Of a stretch of DNA of 60,043 nt, positions 45,552 to 54,384 are shown piece by piece. Each line of letters starts with the position of its first letter. Positions within the stretch are counted from its first letter, which is position 1. A program made the translations under genes and the position numbers. The notes beneath the pieces were generated by a model. The model ran no database searches and was not told the DNA's origin. It saw nothing but the letters and a program-made list of their open reading frames with translations. The DNA is from Sphingomonadaceae bacterium (lineage in GTDB: Bacteria; Pseudomonadota; Alphaproteobacteria; Sphingomonadales; Sphingomonadaceae). The DNA is taken from positions 1 through 60,043 of the forward strand of contig JANYGC010000010.1 of NCBI GenBank assembly GCA_025359425.1, given 5' to 3'.

Positions 45552-46043
45552 ATGACAGCTGCAACCAGTCGCCGTTCCATCATGCGCCTGTTCGCCGCCG
45601 GGACCGCCAGCGCGCTGCTCGCCGCCTGCGGCAGCGGCCGGGCCGATGCCAAGACCTACCCGGTGCGCTTCACCGACGCCGAATGGAAGAAGCGGCTCAC
45701 CCCCAAGCAATTCTTCATTCTGCGCCAGAACGGGACCGAGCGGCCGTTCACCTCGGCACTGCTGAACGAGCACCGCAAGGGCACTTTTGTCTGCGCGGCG
45801 GACGGCAACGCGCTTTATTCAAGCGCGACCAAGTATGACAGCGGCACCGGCTGGCCCAGCTTCTGGCAGCCGCTGCCCGGCGGAATCGCGACCCGCAGCA
45901 ATTGGGATGCCGGCTACCCGCGCACCGAAGTGCATTGCACCAAGTGCGGGGGTCATCTGGGACACGTGTTCAATGATGGCCCCAAGCCGACCGGCAAGCG
46001 TTACTGCATGGACGGCGACGCGATGCTGTTCCGGCCTGGCTGA
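45552..46043 (+). CDS. msrB: Exported methionine-R-sulfoxide reductase (MsrB), lipoprotein
   Basis: A 163-residue protein. The N-terminus has RR followed by LFAAGTASALLAACGSG; LAAC is a lipobox, so it is probably a periplasm-facing lipoprotein. The MsrB domain has DSGTGWPSFWQPL, HCTKCGGHLGHVFNDGPKPTGKRYC with the catalytic Cys in RYCMDGDAMLF. The first zinc CxxC is altered (FVCAADGNALY) while the second (CTKC) is intact. ATG 45552 after AGGAG. It repairs oxidised methionine in envelope proteins. The end overlaps the convergent gene by 43 bp. Confidence 0.92.
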   Translation: MTAATSRRSIMRLFAAGTASALLAACGSGRADAKTYPVRFTDAEWKKRLTPKQFFILRQNGTERPFTSALLNEHRKGTFVCAADGNALYSSATKYDSGTGWPSFWQPLPGGIATRSNWDAGYPRTEVHCTKCGGHLGHVFNDGPKPTGKRYCMDGDAMLFRPG

Positions 46044-47818
46044 GGTTTAACGCGCCACAACCGCATCGTCCCGCCCGCGGGACCCAGATCGACCGGTTCG
46101 AGCCAAGTGACCCGATGCCCGGCCAGCAACTGCGCTGCGAGACCCGCTGGCGCGCGATCCTGATACATCTGCGTCTCGACCAGATCAGGACAAATCAGCA
46201 CATAGTCGACGTGGCGGCGCTCGATCAGGATCTGTGCTGCATTGGGTGCAGCTAGAAACGCCGCAATCGAATCGTGCATGGCCGGCGCAGCGCGGTGGTG
46301 CGGGGTGGCAAGCACCATGTGCGGCGTGTGAAGCAGGATGAACGGCCCGAAATCGAGCTGCGCCATGACGTTGCCCTGCGGCTGGCGAGCCAGCGCCGTC
46401 AGCGAGCCGGGCTGTGAGCAGGCGCCGTTGACCTCGGCGGTCGGCGCTTGCGCAGATGCGACTGGTGGTGCCGGAGGGTTGATTTTATCATAGCTGCGGC
46501 TGGCGATGTCGAGCAGCAATCCGGGGAGCAGCACGGCTGTCAGAAGCACGCCCAGGAAAAGCTTTTGCACCAGACTGCGGCGCTCGGACAGCAGCTGCGC
46601 GAAGCGGCGCACCAGCCAGACCAGCGGGACGATTGCCATCGCCGAGCTGACCGACGAAAACCGCGACACCGCCAGCGCAATCAGGATTGCCCCACCCAGC
46701 ATCAGCGCGAATTCCTGCCAGAAGCGCCCGCTCTCGCGCCGCGCCAGCACGATCGCGGCACCAAGGCCAGCGAGCGGCGGCACGGTCATCTGGAGCAACA
46801 CCGACCAATCCTGGCGCCAGACCGGCATGCCTTCCTTGACGTTGTCGAACCAGAACGCGCGGACCAGCGGATCGAGCCGCGCGAACGGGCCGGTGCTGCA
46901 AGTCGGGGCGATGGTCAGGAACAGCGCAATGCCGGCCAGCGCCGCCAGCCCCAGCCCGGCCAGCAGCCACCAGCGTGGCATTGCCGGGCGCAGCGCCAGA
47001 CCGTGGACGCAGAGCGCGATCACGCTCAGCCCTGCAAGGTAAGCTGGTGAAACTGCGTCACAATAATTGGTCAGATCGCCTGGCCCCCGGGTCAACGCGA
47101 AGAACGCGGCACACCCAAGCACAAGCACGTCGAGATAGAGCACCAACCAGCACCATGCTGCAGGATCGCGCCACCAGCGCAGCGCGAACAGGCCGCCAAG
47201 CAATCCTGCGAATGGCAACAGCTCAAGGCTCACCGACATGCCGAAAGCGAGCGCCAGCCCGCCGACCAGAGCCGCGCCGCGCGGGGTCCTGACCAAGAGC
47301 GCGTTAAGCGCAGCCACGACCGCAACGATCTGCCAGCCGTGATGATCGATCCGCAGCGGTTCGAACTGCATCATCGCGGGCAGCATCAGCATCATCAGCA
47401 GGCTGGCGATCAGCACCAGATTGCCGCCCAGCTGGCGCGCGACCAGCCGGGCAATGCACAGCATCGCGGCGAGCAAAGTGAACAGCGGCACCACCACCAC
47501 CGCGGCCACTTCGGCGCGCGCTTCGCCGAGCAGCGGGCGCAGCAGCAAGATCACCGCCGCGAGCGGCGCATCGACCAGCCGTGACCAGTGCATCACCACC
47601 CCTTGGGGCGGGGCGATGCGGTATTGATGGAGATCGTACCAGTTTTGCCCGGCCAATAGATCACGGACCTGAACCATTCGCAGCACATCGTCGGGATCGG
47701 AGAAGTGCAGCACGGTGATCAGGTGCCAATCGCGCAGCACCGCGATCAGCGCGATCACCGTCCAGCCGAGCAGCACCGCGCCCAGCGCACTTCGGCGGTT
47801 GGCAACCGCAGGGGTCAC
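46001..47818 (-). CDS. GT-C type membrane glycosyltransferase-like protein
   Basis: A 605-residue protein with about 11-12 spans. After span 1 comes FSDPDDVLRMVQVRDLLAGQNWYD, an acidic D-x-D-D loop with a following helix, and later MMQFEPLRIDHHGWQ; both are typical of the PMT/STT3-like GT-C fold. A C-terminal soluble domain has VDYVLICPDLVETQMYQ. It likely transfers sugar from a lipid carrier in the periplasm. The GTG start overlaps the GtrA stop. Third gene of the FAD-GtrA-GT operon. Confidence 0.75.
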   Translation of the reverse strand: MTPAVANRRSALGAVLLGWTVIALIAVLRDWHLITVLHFSDPDDVLRMVQVRDLLAGQNWYDLHQYRIAPPQGVVMHWSRLVDAPLAAVILLLRPLLGEARAEVAAVVVVPLFTLLAAMLCIARLVARQLGGNLVLIASLLMMLMLPAMMQFEPLRIDHHGWQIVAVVAALNALLVRTPRGAALVGGLALAFGMSVSLELLPFAGLLGGLFALRWWRDPAAWCWLVLYLDVLVLGCAAFFALTRGPGDLTNYCDAVSPAYLAGLSVIALCVHGLALRPAMPRWWLLAGLGLAALAGIALFLTIAPTCSTGPFARLDPLVRAFWFDNVKEGMPVWRQDWSVLLQMTVPPLAGLGAAIVLARRESGRFWQEFALMLGGAILIALAVSRFSSVSSAMAIVPLVWLVRRFAQLLSERRSLVQKLFLGVLLTAVLLPGLLLDIASRSYDKINPPAPPVASAQAPTAEVNGACSQPGSLTALARQPQGNVMAQLDFGPFILLHTPHMVLATPHHRAAPAMHDSIAAFLAAPNAAQILIERRHVDYVLICPDLVETQMYQDRAPAGLAAQLLAGHRVTWLEPVDLGPAGGTMRLWRVKPQPGRNSIASPSMQ

Positions 47819-48243
47819 TGTGCCGCAGGGGCCTTGCGGAACACCACGCTGTCGCGCAGCAGCCAGGTCACGGTGAAGCTCGCAGCCACTGCGACCAGCT
47901 TGGCGAGCCGCGGATCGAGACCCAGACCGCTCGCCGCAGCAACGACGCCGGTGGTCACCGCAAGACCGACCAGGGCCGAGCCGACGAACAGGGCCTTCTG
48001 GCGGGTCCGCGCCGGTCCCTGCCGCGCCACACTACCTGTAAACACCTTACGGCTCGAGACCAGCCAGTGCACCGCGATGCCCAACCCGTAACCCAACGCC
48101 GAGGCGGGCGCGGGGGTCAACCCGAGCTCGAGCAGGACGAGGAAGCAGGCGAAGTCGCAGCCCAGCGCGATTACGCTGGCACCCAGGTAGCGCACCAGCA
48201 AGACTTGCCGCAGCGTGGCCAGTTGGGTTGCCAGCGCCGCCAT
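47815..48243 (-). CDS. GtrA-family membrane protein
   Basis: A 142-residue four-span protein: VRYLGASVIALGCDFACFLVLLEL, ALGYGLGIAVHWLVSSRKVF, ALVGLAVTTGVVAAASGLGL and VAVAASFTVTWLLRDSVVF. The last (F-x-x-x-W-x-x-x-R-x-x-V-F) is the GtrA signature. GtrA proteins help flip or present polyprenyl-linked sugars. ATG at 48243, two bases after the preceding gene, so co-transcribed with the FAD gene and the GT-C gene. Confidence 0.9.
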   Translation of the reverse strand: MAALATQLATLRQVLLVRYLGASVIALGCDFACFLVLLELGLTPAPASALGYGLGIAVHWLVSSRKVFTGSVARQGPARTRQKALFVGSALVGLAVTTGVVAAASGLGLDPRLAKLVAVAASFTVTWLLRDSVVFRKAPAAQ

Positions 48244-48245
48244 GA

Positions 48246-49841
48246 TCAGGCCGCGTCGCGCTGCCGCGCCGACACCACCCGCTCGGGCACTTCGCGCACC
48301 GAGGCCAATGCAGCAGCCTGGTCGGCACTGGGGGCCAGGGTCGCAACCGCGCCTTCGTCGCCGGCTTCGTGGTATTCGGCGTCTTCGTTGACGCACCACA
48401 CGTCGTAAACCCGCGCTTCGGCCTTGATGTTCTCCACCGTCAGCATCGCGGTCATCATCGCGTGATCCTGGTTGTTGTAGCGGTGCATCCCATTGCGCCC
48501 GACCATGTGCAAGGTCGGGTGCCGGCCCTCGAGTTCCTCGCGCAGCTCGCTGACATGTTTGGCGTAATCCTCGTCGTACACCGGATAGGCCTTTTCCTGC
48601 CGCACCACCACGCCGCCGATCACCTGCTCGGCCGAAACGAGGCCAAGAATTGCGGTTTCGCGCGTGGCGAGTTCGATCAGGTCGGCATCAGCCATCGACC
48701 ACAGCCCGTCACCGGCGAAGCAGAAGTATTCAAGGCCGACGCAGGCAACGCCTTCCTCGGGGACCATTTCGGGCGACCACGAGCGGAAGTTCTGGATCCG
48801 GCCGACCTTGACCTTGCTGTCGTGGATATAAATCCAGTTGTCGGGAAACAGGTCGTCCGCGCGAATCTTGAGCGCGACGGTAAGGAAATCGCGGTAGCGC
48901 ACTTGCTTGGCGGCCAGGCTGGTCTGCGGCAGCGGGTGGAGCCGCGTGGCCAGATCGCGCAGCGGTGCCGAGCTGATGGCGTGGCGGGCGCGGACGGTGA
49001 CTTCGCCGCCGTCGTGGCTCGCCGTCATGCGCCAGCCGCCGTTACCATCGCTGGCGAGCTGCTTGAGCGCGTGGCCCATCAACACTTCGCCCTTGCCGGT
49101 GGCCAGGATCTTGTCGCGCGCGGCGTCCCACATCATCCCCGGGCCGAGCCGCGGATAGCGGAAGGTTTCGAGCAGCGTCTTGGTCTGCATCCCGTCATTG
49201 GGCCGCTTGTTGAGGCCCAGGCTGCGTTTCAGCCCATCGACCACCGCGCTCCACAGCGACAGCCCTTTGATCCGCTGCGCGGCCCAGTCGGCGCTCATCT
49301 CGTCACACGGCATGCCCCAGACCTTCTCGGTGTAGGTCTTGAAGAAAATCGAATATAATTTGTGGCCGAACTGGTTGACGGTCCAGTCCTCGAAGCTCTT
49401 GACTTGCTTGTTCGGGAAAACCTGCGCCTTGGCGAAGCTGACCATGCACAGCGTGCTGCGCACGATCCCCAGGTTCCACAGCGCTTCGAAGGCGCGCAAG
49501 GGGTAGGAATAGAATTTGCCCTCGTAGTAGATCCGGCTCATCCGCGGGCGCTGGATGAAATCGTCAGGCAGGATCTCGTTCCACAGATCGACCACTTGTT
49601 GGCTCTTCGAAAAGAACCGGTGCCCGCCGATACCGAAGCGGTAGCCCTCGTGCTCGACCGTGCGGCTGATGCCGCCGACATAGGTCTGGTCCTGCTCGAT
49701 AATCGCGACGCTGAGGCCCGCCCTGGTCAGCAGGTAGCCGGCGGTCAGCCCGGCCGGCCCGGCGCCGATGATCGCAACGTCGACAGTTTTGTCCCGGTTC
49801 TGCGCCGTTTTCCCGGCACCGGAGAAGCCCGCAATGGTCAT
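48246..49841 (-). CDS. FAD-dependent oxidoreductase, UDP-galactopyranose mutase-like
   Basis: A 531-residue protein. The FAD site is [23 protein letters not shown], followed by [46 protein letters not shown] and [22 protein letters not shown], as in amine-oxidase-like and UGM-like enzymes of glycan clusters. The last 60 residues are an acidic tail. With GtrA and a GT-C protein it should make or modify a sugar for surface glycan. The precise reaction is not settled. Confidence 0.85.
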   Translation of the reverse strand: MTIAGFSGAGKTAQNRDKTVDVAIIGAGPAGLTAGYLLTRAGLSVAIIEQDQTYVGGISRTVEHEGYRFGIGGHRFFSKSQQVVDLWNEILPDDFIQRPRMSRIYYEGKFYSYPLRAFEALWNLGIVRSTLCMVSFAKAQVFPNKQVKSFEDWTVNQFGHKLYSIFFKTYTEKVWGMPCDEMSADWAAQRIKGLSLWSAVVDGLKRSLGLNKRPNDGMQTKTLLETFRYPRLGPGMMWDAARDKILATGKGEVLMGHALKQLASDGNGGWRMTASHDGGEVTVRARHAISSAPLRDLATRLHPLPQTSLAAKQVRYRDFLTVALKIRADDLFPDNWIYIHDSKVKVGRIQNFRSWSPEMVPEEGVACVGLEYFCFAGDGLWSMADADLIELATRETAILGLVSAEQVIGGVVVRQEKAYPVYDEDYAKHVSELREELEGRHPTLHMVGRNGMHRYNNQDHAMMTAMLTVENIKAEARVYDVWCVNEDAEYHEAGDEGAVATLAPSADQAAALASVREVPERVVSARQRDAA

Positions 49842-49948
49842 TTCGCCCCCACCTGATCTCGGCAGTCAGGAGTGAAGGAAATTGCCTAATCAGTGGTTAA
49901 CGCGGAGGCGGAATTTGCGGCAGGAACGGCATGATACCGTCTTCTATT

Positions 49949-50030
49949 GTCATGGCGAGGAGCGCAGCGACGACGCAATCCAGAGCCAAGCGCGCGACGC
50001 TCTGGATTGCTTCGCTTGGCTCGCAATGAC
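49949..50030. repeat. REP-like palindromic element
   Basis: Arms GTCATGGCGAGGAGCGCAGC...CAATCCAGAGC and GCTCTGGATTG...GGCTCGCAATGAC are inverted around a short GC-rich centre. The form (GTCATTGCGAGC...CAATCCAGAG) is a widespread intergenic palindrome in alphaproteobacteria. It lies 14 bp from the truncated tRNA-Leu. Confidence 0.7.
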
Positions 50031-50043
50031 GAAACAGGAGCGC

Positions 50044-50102
50044 TGGTGCGGACGGTGGGACTCGAACCCACACGAGCAAGGCTCAGGGGAGTTTAAGTCC
50101 CC
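50044..50102 (-). tRNA. 3' part of tRNA-Leu(UAA), truncated; probable att site
   Basis: On the minus strand: anticodon stem GGGGA, loop CTTAAAC (anticodon TAA), stem TCCCC, a Leu-type long variable arm (TGAGC...GCTCG), T arm GTGGG-TTCGAGT-CCCAC, acceptor strand CGTCCGC, A and CCA. The 5' acceptor strand (expected GCGGACG) and D arm are absent from the flanking 100 bp; upstream sequence is unrelated. A tRNA 3' half like this is what an integrating element leaves at one border, with the island on the high-coordinate side. Confidence 0.8.
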
Positions 50103-50214
50103 GGCGTTTATCAGATATCATCCGGTAATATCATGATTAAATCTCCTAGATGCCAAAATATGCGTTAGTCGAATGCGTTAAAAACGGTGCCGCGCATCCA
50201 GATACATGTCTCTT

Positions 50215-50500
50215 TCATAGGCCCTCAGCCCCATCATGTTCAAATGCGGAGGCCATACGCGCCATGTCGCGGGCGTTGAGTCCATAGGACGCAGCGCAGT
50301 TGCGCCACTGTGCGACAGCGGTTTGGACTTCCCCGACGATTTCTCGGGCCGCAGGCTGCTTCAACCCGCACTGACGCGCCATCCTGAATGCCACATCAAC
50401 CGAGGCGGTATCGTCGGCCTCGTCGATGGCGAGGCTCAAGACGCGCGCTTTCACGTCTACCGGCATCGGATTCAGGTCGTAGGCGGGTGACAAGGCATCA
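50215..50500 (-). pseudogene. HipA-family toxin kinase, C-terminal remnant
   Basis: The last 93 codons read ALSPAYDLNPMPVDVKARVL..., with DEADDTASVDVAFRMARQCGL and YGLNARDMARMASAFEH, matching the C-terminal helical domain of HipA-like serine kinases of toxin-antitoxin pairs (the family form is L-S-P-A-Y-D-L-N-P). The frame continues upstream as unrelated sequence, and no kinase core or HipB antitoxin is present. It lies at the island edge, so it probably reflects deletion on insertion. Confidence 0.65.
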
Positions 50501-50798
50501 AAAGAGGTAGAGGCCAGACGCCAAGAGGTTGCGATCCGCATCGCCAACGGTGACAAGATCGCCGTCATCCAGGTGCGGAACCAGCAAGCCCAGCGCACTC
50601 GCGAAATCACTCAGGAACAGGTATTGCAGCCCGAGGGGCGATCCCGGTAGCGTGAGCTGCTAACTTCTGACACCAACACGCTTTTGCTGCGGCACAGGAG
50701 TGGCCATGCGTGGGCCGTTACCGGACTGGCTGGCTTGAGGAACTCAGGCGAGGAAAGCAGCCAAACAACCAATGGATAAGCCATCGCCCTTTCGAGCG

Positions 50799-51737
50799 TC
50801 AAACCCCAGCGACGATGGCCTCAGCGCGTGCGAACAGCTCCGGATCGACATTGATGCCTGACGCCCCGGCATTCTCGTCGAGTTGCTCGGGGCGGCTGGC
50901 ACCCACGATTGCCGATGCTACGTTCGGCTCGCGGAGTATCCACGCCAAGGCAAATTGCGACATGGTGCAGCCAGCCTCGTGCGCGATCGGCTTGAGCTTC
51001 TGCACCGTTTCAAGGATTTCCGGTCGCAGCCAATTCTGCATCATCTTACCCATCTCGTCGCTAGTCGCCCGAGTCGCCTCCGGCAACGCTTCACCCGGGG
51101 CATATTTGCCCGACAAAACGCCTTGGGCCAGCGGAGACCAGACGATCTGCGAAATACCGTTTGACGCGCATAGCGGAATGACCTTCGCCTCCGGACGCCG
51201 GTGCAGTAGCGAATATTGCGGTTGGCTGGATACGAACTGCTCCACTCCCAGCAGCGCAAGGGCATCCTCGATATTTTTCGGCGACCATTCGCTGAACCCG
51301 ATATAGCGAACCTTACCCTGCCGCACGATGTCGGTCAGAGCTTCCATTGTCTCCTCCAGCGGTGTTTCAGGATCGTAGCGATGGCACTGGTAAAGATCGA
51401 CATAGTCGGTCCGCAGACGCTGCAGCGACCCATCGATCTGCTTCAAGATCTGAGCGCGCGACAGGCCTTTGTCGGTGTCACTCATCGGCACGAAGACCTT
51501 GGTCGCCAGTACGTAAGAATTTCTAGCACGCCCGGCGAGCATCTCGCCGAGCACTGTTTCCGCCTTGCCCCGACCATAAGCGTTGGCGGTATCGATGAAG
51601 TTGATCCCGAGATCGAACGCACGGTCGAGACATGCGCGGGTCTGGTCCGCCTCGACACCGACCCCGTAGGTGAGCCAGGACCCGAGCGAAATTTCCGAGA
51701 CTTCGAGATTGCTGTCGCCAAGCTTCCGATATTTCAT
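50799..51737 (-). CDS. Aldo/keto reductase (YghZ/Kv-beta-like)
   Basis: A 312-residue NADPH oxidoreductase: NFIDTANAYGRGKAE (Asp, Tyr), YVLATKVFVPM (Lys), LYQCHRYDPETPLEET (His), SQPQYSLLHRRPEAKVIPLC and VASAIVGASRPEQLDENA. It belongs to the voltage-gated K channel beta-like AKR group. ATG 51737 is 10 bp from the upstream OYE stop, so the two form an operon for reducing carbonyls and activated alkenes. Confidence 0.92.
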   Translation of the reverse strand: MKYRKLGDSNLEVSEISLGSWLTYGVGVEADQTRACLDRAFDLGINFIDTANAYGRGKAETVLGEMLAGRARNSYVLATKVFVPMSDTDKGLSRAQILKQIDGSLQRLRTDYVDLYQCHRYDPETPLEETMEALTDIVRQGKVRYIGFSEWSPKNIEDALALLGVEQFVSSQPQYSLLHRRPEAKVIPLCASNGISQIVWSPLAQGVLSGKYAPGEALPEATRATSDEMGKMMQNWLRPEILETVQKLKPIAHEAGCTMSQFALAWILREPNVASAIVGASRPEQLDENAGASGINVDPELFARAEAIVAGV

Positions 51738-51747
51738 GAATTCTTCC

Positions 51748-52854
51748 TCAACTAAGAGTCGCGAGGGCTTCGCGCCTGAATGGCTGTAGCTCGGTAGTCC
51801 GGCCTTCCTTGACCTTTGTCGCCCAGAGAGGGTCCTGCAGCAACGCTCGGCCAACACCGACCAAATCGAAGTCGCCGCGATCCAGCCGTCGCAACAGTTC
51901 GTCAAGAGACGCCGGCTCCGATCCCTCACCACCGAAGGCAGCAATGAATTCGCCCGACAGACCGACCGAACCGACGGTGATCGTTGGCTGACCGGTCAAT
52001 TTCTTCGCCCACCCAGCGAAGTTCAAATCTGACCCATCGCCCTCAAACTCGGGTTCCCAGAAGCGCCGCTGAGAACAGTGCAATATGTCCGCACCAGCAT
52101 CCACTAGTGTTCCCAGCCAAGCCTGCAGCTCAGCAGGCGTCTGCGCCATACGAACTTCGTAATCCTGCTGCTTCCACTGGCTGATGCGGATGATGATGGG
52201 GTAATCCGGGCCAACAGCCTCGCGTGTTGCCTTGAGTATCTCCGCCGCGAACTTCGAGCGCTCGACAAGGGAGGAGCCGCCGAAGGGGGCGTCGCGCTCG
52301 TTGGTGCCCTCCCAAAAGAATTGGTCGATCAAATAGCCGTGCGCTCCGTGGAGTTCGACCGCTTCAAAACCCAGCCGCTTGGCGTCCGCCGCAGCTTGGG
52401 CAAAGGCAGAGATCGCGTCTGCGACCTCGTGGTCGGCCATACCTTGGCCCAATTGCTTACCCGGGCGCGATAGACCGGACGGGCTGTCATAAGGGCCGGG
52501 GGGCGACCAGCTGTCGTGACGCGTCTTGACCGCCCCCACGTGCCAAAGTTGTGGCGCCATCACTCCCCCGACAGAATGAACCTCGTCAATGACTTTCTGC
52601 CAGCCGGCGAGCTCCGCTTGGCCGTGAAACCGAGGCACGTTGGGATCGTTTAGTGATGCCGGCCGATTGACTCCTGTCCCCTCGGACACAATGAGGCCTA
52701 CGTCGGCAGCCGCGCGCCGCCGGTAATAGGCCGCCACTTCTGCTGTCGGCACGCCATCGGGTGAGTGCGACCGGGTCATCGGCGCCATCACAATGCGATT
52801 CTTGAGCGTCAGCGATTTGTGGGCGAAGGGAGAAAACAGAGCGTTCGCGGTCAT
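51748..52854 (-). CDS. Old yellow enzyme-type NADH:flavin oxidoreductase
   Basis: A 368-residue FMN enzyme: LFSPFAHKSLTLKNRIVMAPMTRSHS, GGVMAPQLWHVGAVK, GFEAVELHGAHGYLIDQFFW (the HxxH/N substrate motif is HGAHGYL), and VGVGRALLQDPLWATKV. It reduces electrophilic alkenes, nitro compounds or aldehydes. The ATG at 52854 follows GAGGAA. An upstream inverted repeat (52918-52960) may be the operator. First gene of the OYE-AKR pair in the island. Confidence 0.92.
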   Translation of the reverse strand: MTANALFSPFAHKSLTLKNRIVMAPMTRSHSPDGVPTAEVAAYYRRRAAADVGLIVSEGTGVNRPASLNDPNVPRFHGQAELAGWQKVIDEVHSVGGVMAPQLWHVGAVKTRHDSWSPPGPYDSPSGLSRPGKQLGQGMADHEVADAISAFAQAAADAKRLGFEAVELHGAHGYLIDQFFWEGTNERDAPFGGSSLVERSKFAAEILKATREAVGPDYPIIIRISQWKQQDYEVRMAQTPAELQAWLGTLVDAGADILHCSQRRFWEPEFEGDGSDLNFAGWAKKLTGQPTITVGSVGLSGEFIAAFGGEGSEPASLDELLRRLDRGDFDLVGVGRALLQDPLWATKVKEGRTTELQPFRREALATLS

Positions 52855-52917
52855 GATTGGCCGTTCCTCATTGCCAAGTGTCGTGTCAACGAAGAGCCTT
52901 AAAAGATACTCGGTCCC

Positions 52918-52960
52918 TTTGACAGTACTTCGGAGTACCGCGCGTGATGGGACTGTCAAA
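52918..52960. promoter_or_regulatory. Inverted repeats upstream of the OYE gene
   Basis: TTTGACAGT at 52918-52926 and ACTGTCAAA at 52952-52960 are perfect 9-bp arms; between them is a short hairpin GTACT-TCGG-AGTAC (52925-52938). They lie 64-106 bp upstream of the OYE ATG. This looks like a repressor site of the kind used with HxlR or TetR regulators, though no regulator gene is in the window beside it. Confidence 0.5.
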
Positions 52961-53175
52961 CTAACCAGCATTTGGTTCGTGGCCGGGATTTTTGCCTCAA
53001 AACGTTGAGGTAACGCTAGCAATTTTCCAATACAATAGGAGAACAAATCAGGTCAGAAAACGGATCGAAGTCTCGCCACAAAGCTGGCTAACCAATCTGG
53101 CAAATGGCGATGCAGCATCAACTCGGCGACGATGCCGACCCCGCAAGGCGGTACCGCTGTCAGCGAATGGATGCC

Positions 53176-53472
53176 TTACAGGTGCTCCCCATCGCCACGG
53201 CGTCCGGATGCAGCCAGGAAGGTTTTGGGGCGAACAGTCGCGGTCGTGTAGGTCGCAACAGTAATCGCCAGTGCGCCAATCAAAACAATGTGACCGACCA
53301 AGCTCACTGCCAGCACGGTGTAGCTACCGATCGCAATGGCAAAGGAGATCGCCCACATCCAGCCCAAAACTTGTAGTGTCATGTGCCTTACATTGATGTC
53401 AGGGATATGTCGAAGCGGGCTCACCTCATGATTGAAGACGAAATCCCACGCGCTTACGATTATTTTTTGCAT
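53176..53472 (-). CDS. Small membrane protein (98 residues)
   Basis: Begins MQKIIVSAWDFVFNHEVSPL and carries RHIPDINVRHMTLQVLGWMW, followed by two hydrophobic spans (ISFAIAIGSYTVLAVSLV and GHIVLIGALAITVATYTTATV) and a basic tail. The internal motif and regular codon use suggest a real conserved gene, but I do not recognise a function. It stands alone between the OYE operon and the IS remnant. ATG start at 53472 after GGAAGGATG-type purines. Confidence 0.6.
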   Translation of the reverse strand: MQKIIVSAWDFVFNHEVSPLRHIPDINVRHMTLQVLGWMWAISFAIAIGSYTVLAVSLVGHIVLIGALAITVATYTTATVRPKTFLAASGRRGDGEHL

Positions 53473-53574
53473 ACGAACATCCTTCCAACATCTTCCTACT
53501 TTCTGGCAAAGGGGATTGAAAGGTGGTCTTTGGTGCAGGTCTTAGAGTCTGACTCATAATTATTTGCATTGATT

Positions 53575-54357
53575 TCATGTGCTTGCGATTCTGCGTTTCA
53601 TAAGCTGGATCGAGGCGAGATAGAGCCATGCGGTGGCGCTTTCGATGGTTCGTTCGAAGTCCTTGGCGAGGCGGCGATTACGTCCCAGCCATGCGAAGGT
53701 GCGCTCGACGACCCATCGTCGGGGCAAGAGTTCAAAGCCCTTTGCCCGGTCAGATCGCTTAATGATCTCAAGCGTCAACTTGCCGATTTTGGTCAGGGCC
53801 GCGCGGAGTTTGTCACCAGCATAGCCACCATCTGCGAAGACATGGCGCAGCCACGGGAAGCTGTGGCGGATGCTGGCGAGCACATCGGGTGCGCCGTCGC
53901 GATCTTGGATATCGGCGGTGTGGGCCACGGCACCGACAAGGAAGCCCTGGGTATCGGTGACGATGTGGCGCTTCCTGCCCTTGATCTTCTTGCCTGCGTC
54001 ATAGCCCTAAGGCCCGCCACTTTCCGTCGTTTTGACGCTCTGGCTGTCGATCACCCCGGCACTGGGCGATGCCTCAAGTCCCGCTGCTTCACGCGCCGCC
54101 ATGAGCAGCGTGTGATTGATCGAGCGCCACAATCCCATGTCGCGCCAGCGGTAAAAGTAATGCTGCACCGTGGTCATCGGCGGGAACAGATCGGGTGGCA
54201 GCATCCGCCATGGAAGGCCCCCGCGTAGCAGATAGAGTTGAGCTTCGACGATCTGCGGATAGCTCCACAGCGGCGGGCGGCCACGGTGTGAACGCGCCGG
54301 AAATAGCGGCTCCAGAACCGCCCATTCCGCATCCGTCAAATCGCTTGGCAAACGCAA
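53575..54357 (-). mobile_element. IS5-family transposase with in-frame amber codon
   Basis: One reading frame from a TTG at 54357 to 53575, broken by TAG at 54009-54007. The first part has LTDAEWAVLEPLFP, GGLPWRMLP, MTTVQHYFYRW and DSQSVKTTESGGP (first DDE Asp). After the stop: GYDAGKKIKGRKRHIVTD, FADGGYAGDKLRAAL (second Asp) and RRWVVERTFAWLGRNRRLAKDFE (Glu). The usual family sequence is ESGGPRGYDAGKK, so a sense codon became TAG. No matching terminal repeats were found; the right end may be truncated against the kinase gene, whose stop is 27 bp away. Confidence 0.8.
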
Positions 54358-54384
54358 GCCGCTTGGGGGAACTGCTTGCGGACG

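Noticed and set aside
50044..50102. A complete tRNA-Leu or one split by a group I intron
   Set aside because: The break lies before the anticodon stem, not within the loop, and no acceptor or D arm appears in the next 100 bp.
50611..50802. A 63-codon minus-strand frame between the hipA remnant and the aldo/keto reductase
   Set aside because: No ribosome site, no family resemblance and poor composition; the region looks like debris.
53575..54357. Programmed frameshifting between two transposase ORFs
   Set aside because: Both parts are in the same frame, separated only by one TAG codon.
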